In this document: positions 1 to 5,665 of the stretch, piece by piece
Layout of the letters: every line of letters starts with the position of its first letter
Position numbering within the stretch: position 1 is the first letter of the stretch
Source: DATNBT01 sp964579765
GTDB lineage: Bacteria > Acidobacteriota > Vicinamibacteria > Vicinamibacterales > CAVVIG01
Assembly (NCBI GenBank): GCA_964579765.1
Contig: CAZOIK010000021.1
Location: 1-5,665 of the forward strand
Direction of reading: 5' to 3'
DNA length: 5,665 nt
Made by a program: the position numbers and the translations under genes
Notes under the pieces: model-generated
Seen by the model: the letters and a program-made list of their open reading frames with translations, nothing else
Told to the model about the DNA's origin: nothing
The model's database searches: none

Positions 1-10
1 GTTCCCTCAG

Positions 11-982
11 GTGCTCGTCGCGGCGTCAATCGCGGCGGCGTCGATGCTCGCACACGCGGCGGGAGCGCCGCCCGTGCGCACCTCCAGCTATCGTGCGCCG
101 CGCACGCCGTGGGGCACGCCGGACATTCACGGCGACTACACGAATAAGGATGAGGCGAACACGCCGCTCGAGCGGCCGGCGCAGTTCGCCGGCAAGGACG
201 TGAACGCGTTCACGGCGGCCGATCTCGCGACGCTCGCCAAGCAGCGCGAGGCGGTGGCGGAGCAGGTGGCGGGCGGCATCGGCGGCGCTGAGACCGGCGC
301 AGGCCCGACGCACTGGTACGACCACCTCGGCGCCAAAGGCAGCCGTCCGTGGTTCATCATCGACCCGCCGGACGGGCAACTGCCGGCGCTGACACCGCAG
401 GCACAGCGACGCGAAGCCGCGGTCGAGCGCCTCAACGACGCGCGCGACGGCGAGGGCCGCGCCGACTCGCCGGAGGATCGCAGCATGTACGACCGCTGCA
501 TCACGCGCGGGCTTCCGGGATCGATGATGCCCGCCATCTACGGCAACGCGTACCAGATCGTCCAGACGCCGGACACCATTGCCATCCGCTACGAGATGAT
601 CCACGAGACGCGCGTCATCCCGCTCGACGGCCGCCCGCACGTGAGCGCGAAGATGCACCTGCTCATGGGCGACGCGCGCGGCCACTTCGACGGCGACGCG
701 CTCGTCGTCGAGACGACGAACTTCACGAATCGTACGCACTTCGGCTACAACAACCGCTACAACTCGGAGAAGCAGAAGATCACCGAGCGCTTCACGCCGA
801 TTGCGCCCGGCAAGCTGGACTGGCAGGTGACGATCGACGATCCCGAGGTGTGGACGCGTCCGTGGACGTTCGCGATGACGCTGACGAAGGACGAGAGCCA
901 GCCGATCTTCGAGTACGCGTGCCACGAAGGCAACTACGGGCTGCGCGACATCCTGAGCGCAGCCCGCGCTGAAGACAGGTAG
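11..982 (+). CDS. Secreted TPWG/EYACHEGN-family protein, paralogue 1 (5' end probably outside window)
   Basis: This is an exported protein of unknown function; I recognise the family but know of no assigned reaction. Counting from the GTG at 11, residues 1-16 form an Ala-rich hydrophobic segment ending in AHA, a plausible signal peptidase site. No Lys or Arg precedes it, no Shine-Dalgarno is visible, and the frame is open back to base 2, so the real start probably lies upstream of the window. Family motifs in order: RTPWGTPDIHGDY (31-43), DPPDGQLPALT (118-128), YDRCITRG (160-167), YEMIHETRVIPLDGRPH (194-210), DGDALVVETTNF (227-238), DDPEVWTRPW (276-285) and EYACHEGNYG (301-310). The mature part has only two cysteines, C163 and C303. 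The length of about 320 residues matches the two paralogues in this window. Its TAG stop directly abuts the stop of the convergent second paralogue. That the gene is real and exported is secure; its function is not known. Confidence 0.88.
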   Translation: MLVAASIAAASMLAHAAGAPPVRTSSYRAPRTPWGTPDIHGDYTNKDEANTPLERPAQFAGKDVNAFTAADLATLAKQREAVAEQVAGGIGGAETGAGPTHWYDHLGAKGSRPWFIIDPPDGQLPALTPQAQRREAAVERLNDARDGEGRADSPEDRSMYDRCITRGLPGSMMPAIYGNAYQIVQTPDTIAIRYEMIHETRVIPLDGRPHVSAKMHLLMGDARGHFDGDALVVETTNFTNRTHFGYNNRYNSEKQKITERFTPIAPGKLDWQVTIDDPEVWTRPWTFAMTLTKDESQPIFEYACHEGNYGLRDILSAARAEDR

Positions 983-2008
983 CTAGTTCCCGCGGTCTTT
1001 GTCGTCGGCGCGCGACGCCGAGAGGACGTTCGACATCGCGTGATTGCCCTCGTGGCAGGCGTATTCGAAGATCTTGTAGTCCTGCTCGCGGCGCAGCGGG
1101 AACGACGCGGTCCACGGCGCCGTCCACGTCTTCGGGTCGTTCACTCTCACCTCGTACTGCATCGTGTCGGGACCCGTCCGCGTGAACTTCTCCACTGTCT
1201 CGAGCGCGTCGCTCATGAGAAGCAGGTTGCCGTTGGCGGTCGCGCCAGTCCGGCCGTTGTAGTTTGCCGTGCGGACGACGAGCGTGTTGCCCTCGAAGTG
1301 TCCGTGCGAGTCGCCCATGTACTCGCGGATCTTCGGCGACAGCGCCGGCCCGGTGTCGAGCGGGATGATGCGCGTCTCGTGGATCATCTCGTTGCGCAGC
1401 ACCACGTAGCCAGGCACCTGGATGATCTGGTTGCCGTTGTTGTAGACGACCGGGAACATCGACCCGAGCACGCCGCGCGAGATGCAGCGGTCGTACGGGC
1501 CGAGCTCCGACGCGGCGTTGAAGCCGGTGTGCTCCAGGTACGTGTTCCGCGTGGACGCCAGGCGACGCAAGCCGTCCGGCGTCATCGGCGGCAGCTGGCC
1601 GTTCGGCGGATCGACGACGAGCGATGACTGGCGCGACGGCTCGCCGCGCTCGAGCCAGAACGGCGGCGGCGACGTGCCGTCGCCGACGTCGCCGAGTGCG
1701 GTGATCTCCGGCTTGACCTCGTCGACGCTGAACGACTCGTTGTCGAGCGCCTCGAGTTTGTCGGCGTCCTTCTGCCGCTGCTTGAATTCCTCGTCGGTCA
1801 GATAGAGCCGGTTGCCGTACTGCTTCGGCCGCTCGAACGGCACGCCGACCATCGCCGTGCTCGGCCAGATGCCCTGCAGATCCGGATCGCCCCAGGCCGT
1901 CTTCGGCGGCGTGTAGCTCTTGCCGCCGGCACTCTGCGCGCCGAGCGACACGGCCGCGCACACCGCCATCGCCACCGCTGCCGCCGCCGTCACCAATCGC
2001 GAATGCAT
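983..2008 (-). CDS. Secreted TPWG/EYACHEGN-family protein, paralogue 2
   Basis: This is an exported 341-residue protein of unknown function, homologous to the genes at 11-982 and 4565-5569. I place the start at the ATG at 2008 because GGAGG (2017-2013) lies 4 nt upstream and because the product then begins MHSRLV, a short basic n-region before a hydrophobic core (residues 5-22) and a likely cleavage near LGA/QSA (22-27). An in-frame ATG at 2029 would add seven residues but has no ribosome-binding site. Motifs: TAWGDPDLQGIW (37-48; Ala replaces the usual Pro), VVDPPNGQLPPMT (131-143), YDRCISRGVLGS (172-183), NEMIHETRIIPLD (206-218), GHFEGNTLVVRTANY (236-250), NDPKTWTAPWT (290-300) and FEYACHEGN (314-322). 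C175 and C318 are the only cysteines outside the signal peptide. The gene is divergent from the heme-motif/ankyrin gene and shares a 45-bp upstream region with it. Confidence 0.93.
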   Translation of the reverse strand: MHSRLVTAAAAVAMAVCAAVSLGAQSAGGKSYTPPKTAWGDPDLQGIWPSTAMVGVPFERPKQYGNRLYLTDEEFKQRQKDADKLEALDNESFSVDEVKPEITALGDVGDGTSPPPFWLERGEPSRQSSLVVDPPNGQLPPMTPDGLRRLASTRNTYLEHTGFNAASELGPYDRCISRGVLGSMFPVVYNNGNQIIQVPGYVVLRNEMIHETRIIPLDTGPALSPKIREYMGDSHGHFEGNTLVVRTANYNGRTGATANGNLLLMSDALETVEKFTRTGPDTMQYEVRVNDPKTWTAPWTASFPLRREQDYKIFEYACHEGNHAMSNVLSASRADDKDRGN

Positions 2009-2053
2009 CACGCCTCCGATCGGTTTCATTGTACCGGATACTATTCGGTGCGC
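2009..2053. promoter_or_regulatory. Compact divergent promoter region
   Basis: These 45 bp separate the start codons of two divergent genes and must hold promoters for both unless control elements lie inside the coding sequences. On the minus strand, TACAAT (2033-2028) matches the sigma-70 -10 consensus at five of six bases. It would start transcription near 2021, leaving a short leader that carries the GGAGG and excluding the alternative ATG at 2029. On the plus strand, TACTAT (2039-2044) is a weaker -10 (four of six) ending 9 nt before the ATG at 2054, which fits a leaderless or nearly leaderless message. I see no convincing -35 hexamer for either direction, and the sigma factor is unknown. 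Confidence 0.4.
2013..2017 (-). promoter_or_regulatory. Shine-Dalgarno of paralogue 2
   Basis: GGAGG on the minus strand lies 4 nt before the ATG at 2008. It decides between that start and the in-frame ATG at 2029, which lacks such a site. The spacing is slightly short but workable. Confidence 0.7.
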
Positions 2054-3853
2054 ATGCTCGCCGTCCTGCTGCTTCTCGGCCAGACTGCCGCCGCACATCC
2101 GGCACCGGCTCCGACGCCGCGCGCTGCCGTTGCCCGCGCGCTGCCGCCGCTCGAGCGCTCGGCGAGCGTCTTCGTCGCCAACCGCGGCTGCGTGTCGTGC
2201 CATCACAACATCCTGCCGATCCTCACACTGCGGCTCGCGGCGAGCCGCGGGCTGACGATCGATGCGGCCACGCTCGGCCGGATCGAACAGCTGACGTTTC
2301 GCAGCCTGACGTCCGAGCGCGCCTTCGACGCGGTGGTGCAAGGGACCGCGGTCGCCGATCCGACGCCAAACGACAGCTGGCTCCTCGTCGCCGCGCAAAC
2401 GGCGGGTTTGCGGCCGGATCTCGTCAACGGCGTCATCGCGAAGCGGATCGCGAGCTGGCGGCGCGACGGCCACTGGACGACGTCCGACTTCCGCCCGCCG
2501 CACTCGAGCAGTGTGTTCACGGCCACCGCGACGGCAGTGCGCGCCGTGCGCGCGTACCTGCCGGACGCGATGCGCGACGAGCGGGAGCGCGCGGTCAGCG
2601 ACGCGCGCGTCTGGCTGAGAGACACCGCGCCGCGATCGACCGAGGACGCGACCTTCCGCGTCCTTGGCCTGGTCTGGGCCGATGCGCCGCGCGCCGACAT
2701 CGCGACCGCCGCGCGCGATCTGTTCGCGCGCCAGCAGCCGGGCGGCGGCTGGGCGCAGCTGCCCGACTACCCGCAGGACGCGTATTCGACCGGCGAGGCG
2801 CTCTACGCGCTGCACGAGGCAGCTGTCGCGACCGACGACGCGCGCTGGCGCAAGGGCATCGCGTTTCTGACGCGCACGCAGGCCGCAGACGGGACGTGGC
2901 ACGTCGGCACACGGATGCTCTCTCCGGCCGAGGTCAGCCCGCCGTACTTCACAACTGGCTTTCCCCACAAGAAGGACGAGTACCTCTCGTACGCGGCGAG
3001 CTGCTGGGCGACGATGGCGCTGCTCGCGGCGCTGCCGGCCAGTCCGGCGGCGCCTGTTCCGCCGGCGCCCAACACGCACGCGGTGCTGCCGGTGTCGTCC
3101 GCGTTTCGCGACGCCCTGTTCGGGACGGCGGCCGATCTCGCCGTCGGCGCGCGCGACGCCGTGAACGCGACGACGACGAACGGCACGTCGCTGCTGATGG
3201 CCGCCGCGCCGGACGTGGACAAGGTGCGGTGGCTGCTCGCGCACGGCACCGACCCGAGGTACCGCGCGCCATCGGGCGCCGATGCGATCACCGCGGCAGC
3301 GTCGTACCGCGGCAGTACGGACGCCATCCGCGCGTTGCTCGACGCGGGCGCGGACGCAGAACCGCCCGCGAGCGTGAAAGCACCGCACTCCCCGCTGCTC
3401 TTCGCGTCGATGTCGGGCGATCTCGACACCGTGCAGCTGTTGCTCTCGCGCGGCGCCAGCGCGAACCCGCGTCCGAATCCGGCAGGCGATTCGCCGCTTT
3501 CAGAAGCGGTCACGTTCGGGCACGCCGATATCGTTCACGCGCTGGTCGCCGCAGGGGCGAAAGTCGATCTCGTCGAGAGCACCGGCATCAACCTGCTCCA
3601 CTGGGCGGCGATTGCCGATCGCGCCGACGTGATTCCGGAGCTGGCGAAGGCAGGTGTGGACGTCAACGCGGCCGACGAGCACGGCTACACGCCGCTGATG
3701 TATGCGGCGACGATCGACTTCGGCGACACGGCGACGCTGCGCGCGCTGCTCGCGGCGGGCGCCGATCGCGCGCTGAAGAACGCGTCGGGACGTACGCCGC
3801 TGCAGCAGGCGCGCCGCCTCGGGCACCGGCAGCTGGCCAGGGCGCTCGAGTAG
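2054..3853 (+). CDS. Exported CxxCH heme-motif / squalene-cyclase-like toroid / ankyrin-repeat fusion protein
   Basis: This is a 599-residue exported protein in three parts. Residues 1-14 are a short signal peptide ending TAAA; an in-frame GTG at 2048 would add Met-Arg and give a better n-region. C46-V-S-C49-H50 is a CxxCH motif of the kind that binds heme c covalently, within a short CVSCHHNILP context rather than a full cytochrome c domain. Residues about 55-330 are helical with repeats like those of the squalene-cyclase/prenyltransferase toroid: QW motifs QxxxGxW at 227-233 and 276-282, and a degenerate one ending DGHW at 138-141. No DxDD cyclase motif is present, so terpene cyclisation is unlikely. 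A Pro/Ala linker (328-342) leads to about seven ankyrin repeats (roughly 345-599), for example LLSRGASANPR, HGYTPLMYAAT and SGRTPLQQARRLGH. There is no visible Shine-Dalgarno, and the start may be leaderless. It is probably periplasmic or cell-surface, acting in protein binding with a possible redox role; the substrate is unknown. Confidence 0.9.
   Translation: MLAVLLLLGQTAAAHPAPAPTPRAAVARALPPLERSASVFVANRGCVSCHHNILPILTLRLAASRGLTIDAATLGRIEQLTFRSLTSERAFDAVVQGTAVADPTPNDSWLLVAAQTAGLRPDLVNGVIAKRIASWRRDGHWTTSDFRPPHSSSVFTATATAVRAVRAYLPDAMRDERERAVSDARVWLRDTAPRSTEDATFRVLGLVWADAPRADIATAARDLFARQQPGGGWAQLPDYPQDAYSTGEALYALHEAAVATDDARWRKGIAFLTRTQAADGTWHVGTRMLSPAEVSPPYFTTGFPHKKDEYLSYAASCWATMALLAALPASPAAPVPPAPNTHAVLPVSSAFRDALFGTAADLAVGARDAVNATTTNGTSLLMAAAPDVDKVRWLLAHGTDPRYRAPSGADAITAAASYRGSTDAIRALLDAGADAEPPASVKAPHSPLLFASMSGDLDTVQLLLSRGASANPRPNPAGDSPLSEAVTFGHADIVHALVAAGAKVDLVESTGINLLHWAAIADRADVIPELAKAGVDVNAADEHGYTPLMYAATIDFGDTATLRALLAAGADRALKNASGRTPLQQARRLGHRQLARALE
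2189..2203 (+). other. CxxCH heme c attachment motif in the fusion protein
   Basis: These codons give C46-V-S-C49-H50, followed by a second histidine (H51). It is the only CxxCH in the protein and lies shortly after the predicted signal cleavage, so it would be exposed to the periplasmic cytochrome c maturation machinery. No clear distal axial methionine motif of a class I cytochrome follows. Heme attachment is therefore probable rather than certain, and a metal or disulfide role remains possible. Confidence 0.7.
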
Positions 3854-3857
3854 GTCG

Positions 3858-4505
3858 TTACTTCGTCGCGAAGCGGTCGGCCGCCGCGAGGTCCCGGCGC
3901 AGCGCGTCCGCCGTGCGCCGCGGGCCGTAGCCCGGCATGTCGCGCTCGATCCGCCAGCTCTCGCTCAGCGACCCACCGTCCACCACGTCGAAGCCAAACT
4001 GATCGATGAGTCCGGCGACCGTCGCTTTCGCGTCGCGGTCGTCGCCGAAAATCGCGAGCGCGCGGCGGTTCGCGGTGCCGCTCGGCTGCCCATCGGTCGT
4101 GAGCGCCGCCGCGTAGAGGTGGTTGAACGCCTTCACGACCTTCGACGCCGGCAGATGCGCCTGCAGCAGCTCCGACGTCGTCGTCTTGTGGTCGTCGAGC
4201 TCGGGGATGTGGCCGTCGCGATCCGGGTAGTAGTTGTTCGTGTCGATCACGATCTTTCCCTCCAGCGGCGCCACCGGCACCTCCCGGTAGTGCTTCAACG
4301 GAATCGTGACGACGACGAGGTCGCCGGCTTTTGCGGCCTGGGCCGCCGTCGCGGCGCGTGCGGTCGGTCCGAGCTCGGCGGCGAGCCCGGCCAGCGTCTC
4401 CGGTCCGCGTGAGTTGCTGATGACGACGTGATAGCCCTGCCGGACGGCAAGGCGTGCCAGCTGGCTGCCGATGTGCCCGGCGCCGATGATGCCGATGGTC
4501 TTCAT
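3858..4505 (-). CDS. NADP-dependent oxidoreductase, F420-reductase-like Rossmann family
   Basis: This is a 215-residue cytoplasmic protein without a signal peptide. It opens with a beta strand and the dinucleotide-binding loop G8-A-G-H-I-G13, followed after the second strand by S30-N-S-R33-G-P. That SR-type loop usually contacts the 2'-phosphate of NADP in the family 'NADP oxidoreductase, coenzyme F420-dependent' (COG2085-like). IVIDTNNYY (85-93) and VVKAFNHLYA (123-132) are further family signatures, and the C-terminal helical part completes a full-length protein. The hydride acceptor cannot be read from the sequence: it could be F420, a flavin or another small substrate, and no F420 biosynthesis gene is nearby. 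The start is firm: AAGGAG (4518-4513) sits 7 nt before the ATG. It lies 59 bp downstream of the third paralogue on the same strand, so the two may share a transcript. Its stop is 4 bp from that of the convergent ankyrin gene. Confidence 0.92.
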   Translation of the reverse strand: MKTIGIIGAGHIGSQLARLAVRQGYHVVISNSRGPETLAGLAAELGPTARAATAAQAAKAGDLVVVTIPLKHYREVPVAPLEGKIVIDTNNYYPDRDGHIPELDDHKTTTSELLQAHLPASKVVKAFNHLYAAALTTDGQPSGTANRRALAIFGDDRDAKATVAGLIDQFGFDVVDGGSLSESWRIERDMPGYGPRRTADALRRDLAAADRFATK

Positions 4506-4512
4506 GGGTCCG

Positions 4513-4518
4513 CTCCTT
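4513..4518 (-). promoter_or_regulatory. Strong Shine-Dalgarno of the reductase
   Basis: AAGGAG on the minus strand lies 7 nt before the ATG at 4505, close to the ideal site and spacing. It is the strongest ribosome-binding site in the window and suggests efficient translation independent of the upstream gene, whose stop codon is 46 nt before this site. Confidence 0.85.
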
Positions 4519-4564
4519 CTTCCGCGGCGGACCTGCGATGCAAGCGCGATGCCCCGGCGGAGCG

Positions 4565-5569
4565 CTACGGCTTCTCGTCTTCGGCGCGCGATCCGCTGAG
4601 CGCGTTCAGCATCCCGTGGTTGCCTTCATGGCACGCGTACTCGAACATGCCGTACGACGGCGCGCGCGTGAGCGGAAACGCGACCGTCCACGGCGCGGTC
4701 CAGGTCTGGGGGTCGTCAACCGTCGCTTCGTAGCGGATGCGATCGGGAGCGACGCGCGTGAAGCCCTCGATGAGCCGCATGCCCGTGCTGTTCGGCGTGC
4801 CTCCGCCGGACAGCCCCGTGCCGATCTTGTCGGTGAAGTTCGTCGTCTCGACGACCAGCGTGTCGCCGTCCCAGTGTGCGCGCGCATCGCCCATGTACTG
4901 CTGAATGCGCGGCGACAGGTGCGGCCGACCGTCGAGCGGAATGATCCGGAAGTCGTGAATCATCTCGTAGCGGATGCCGACGTAGCCGGGGCCCTGCGTG
5001 ATGTCGATGCCGCTGTTGTACAACACAGGCAGGGTCGATCCGAGCACGCCGCGCGAGATGCAGCGCTCCCAATAGGTGAAGTCCGCGGGGCTGTCGAGCT
5101 CGGCGCCGCCGAGCGTGCCGCGCGGCGCGCGCGCGGTTCGCGCCCTGCCGGCCGAGGTCAACGGCGGCAGCCGACCGTCCGGCGGATCGACGACGAGCGA
5201 CGTCTGCGTCTGCGACGTACCCCACTCCGTCCACCACCCGGGCGCGCCCGTCGCGCCGCCCGCGCCCTCGTCAGCCATTTTCTTGATCTGCGCCTGCTCG
5301 CGCGTCTCGACGGCCGCATGCTCTTCGGGCGTCATGAACAGGCGCGTGCCGTACTGCGGCGCTCGCTGCACCGGCACGCGCACCATGTCGATGTCGGGCC
5401 ACACGCCGTTCAGATCCGGATCGCCCCACGGCGTCCGCGGCGCGGCGTTCTTCGCGGCGGCTGCCGGTTTTCCGGCAGCACAGCTATGAAGCTGAAACGC
5501 TCGAGGCAGCATGCCGTCTCGCCACAGAGGACGACGACTGGTCCAATCAGAAGGAAGACCACGAAACAT
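4565..5569 (-). CDS. TPWG/EYACHEGN-family protein, paralogue 3, with a doubtful N-terminus
   Basis: This is the third member of the family, 334 residues if read from the ATG at 5569. Motifs: RTPWGDPDLNGVW (45-57), LVVDPPDGRLPPLT (125-138), ERCISRGVLGS (168-178), YEMIHDFRIIPLDGRPH (201-217), AHWDGDTLVVETTNF (231-245), DDPQTWTAPWT (285-295) and FEYACHEGNHG (309-319). C170 and C312 are the conserved cysteines; C30 is extra. The conserved part is intact and well supported. Residues 1-31 are not: they lack a signal-peptide core, use G or C at only 12 of 31 third codon positions (15 of 18 in the next codons), and no good Shine-Dalgarno precedes 5569 or the inner ATG at 5512. An in-frame TGA lies shortly upstream of 5569. 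Another minus-strand frame encodes a strong hydrophobic segment here, so the true 5' end may be frameshifted. It is upstream of, and probably co-transcribed with, the reductase. Confidence 0.82.
   Translation of the reverse strand: MFRGLPSDWTSRRPLWRDGMLPRAFQLHSCAAGKPAAAAKNAAPRTPWGDPDLNGVWPDIDMVRVPVQRAPQYGTRLFMTPEEHAAVETREQAQIKKMADEGAGGATGAPGWWTEWGTSQTQTSLVVDPPDGRLPPLTSAGRARTARAPRGTLGGAELDSPADFTYWERCISRGVLGSTLPVLYNSGIDITQGPGYVGIRYEMIHDFRIIPLDGRPHLSPRIQQYMGDARAHWDGDTLVVETTNFTDKIGTGLSGGGTPNSTGMRLIEGFTRVAPDRIRYEATVDDPQTWTAPWTVAFPLTRAPSYGMFEYACHEGNHGMLNALSGSRAEDEKP
5460..5479. repeat. Perfect 8-bp inverted repeat with 4-nt loop
   Basis: Arms GCTGCCGG (5460-5467) and CCGGCAGC (5472-5479) flank TTTT, which is AAAA on the coding minus strand. 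The hairpin lies inside the third paralogue, over the codons for AAGKPAA just ahead of the RTPWG motif. No U-tract follows the arm on either strand, so it is not a classical terminator. It sits where codon use changes abruptly and could form in the mRNA close to the start of the conserved coding part. Confidence 0.6.
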
Positions 5570-5665
5570 CTGGCGAGACCTATGTCACCGGCGCCTGGGC
5601 TGGCGATGTCTTGCCCTACAATACCCCATGCCTGAAGGTTCCCGCGCACTTCGGTGAAACGGTCC
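5480..5665 (-). other. Lower-GC 5' region of paralogue 3; alternative-frame hydrophobic segment and possible promoter
   Basis: GC falls from 45 of 60 bases at 5401-5460 to 36, 34 and 35 of 60 in the next three 60-base blocks. The minus-strand frame offset by one base from paralogue 3 is open from the window edge and encodes FVVFLLIGPVVVLCG (about 5565-5521), a typical signal-peptide core. Third positions of 31 codons there are G or C in 21 cases, against 12 in the frame of paralogue 3. On the plus strand, TACAAT (5617-5622) matches a -10 box at five of six bases, but the ATG after it (5628) opens only a nine-codon frame. No further gene can be supported here. Confidence 0.4.

Noticed and set aside
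2009..3388. Long minus-strand open frame continuing upstream of paralogue 2, antisense to the fusion gene
   Set aside because: The upstream part is Arg-rich low-complexity translation typical of the antisense of GC-rich genes. The signal peptide and GGAGG place the true start at 2008.
2054..3853. Functional squalene-hopene cyclase
   Set aside because: QW-like motifs are present but the catalytic DxDD motif is not, and the protein is fused to a heme motif and ankyrin repeats.
2029..3930. 633-codon plus-strand open frame overlapping the fusion gene
   Set aside because: The product is Arg/Ala-rich without recognisable domains, while the other frame shows heme, QW and ankyrin motifs over the same bases.
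5460..5479. Rho-independent terminator
   Set aside because: The hairpin lies inside a coding frame and neither strand has a U-tract after the stem.
4538..5635. 365-codon plus-strand open frame opposite paralogue 3
   Set aside because: It is antisense to a clearly conserved protein, has no family motifs, and results from the scarcity of stop codons in GC-rich DNA.
5628..5657. Small plus-strand gene starting at the ATG after the TACAAT box
   Set aside because: The frame stops after nine codons, with no Shine-Dalgarno and no sign of conservation.
1..5665. CRISPR array, tRNA or rRNA gene, insertion sequence or phage module
   Set aside because: No spaced direct repeats, cloverleaf-like segments, ribosomal RNA signatures, transposase or phage genes were seen on either strand.

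Overview
This is a GC-rich, densely coding bacterial window with five protein genes and almost no intergenic space. Three of the five genes are paralogues of a secreted family recognisable by an N-terminal TPWGxPDLxGxW-like motif and a C-terminal EYACHEGN motif. As far as I know this family has no assigned function and is heavily expanded in Acidobacteriota, especially Vicinamibacteria-type genomes. Together with the heme-motif/ankyrin protein next door, this makes an acidobacterial (Vicinamibacterales-like) origin the best guess. That is an inference from family distribution; no marker gene is present.

Layout. (1) 11-982 (+): first paralogue, its signal peptide probably starting just outside the window. 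(2) 983-2008 (-): second paralogue, with a clean signal peptide and Shine-Dalgarno; it converges on the first with the two stop codons touching. (3) 2009-2053: a 45-bp divergent control region. (4) 2054-3853 (+): exported three-part protein with a CxxCH heme-type motif, a squalene-cyclase-like helical region with QW motifs, and a C-terminal ankyrin stack. (5) 3858-4505 (-): NADP-type Rossmann reductase of the F420-reductase-like superfamily, converging on gene 4 with a 4-bp gap. (6) 4565-5569 (-): third paralogue, 59 bp upstream of the reductase and probably co-transcribed with it; its N-terminus looks damaged or misread. (7) 5570-5665: lower-GC edge region, possibly the true 5' end of the third paralogue in another frame or a promoter region.

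How the genes work together: four of the five products look exported or descended from exported proteins, and only the reductase is clearly cytoplasmic. No enzyme pathway links them by sequence. The clearest shared theme is a local cluster of cell-envelope proteins. The most notable items are the heme-motif/toroid/ankyrin fusion, the two invariant cysteines shared by all three paralogues, and the evidence for a frameshift at the start of the third paralogue.
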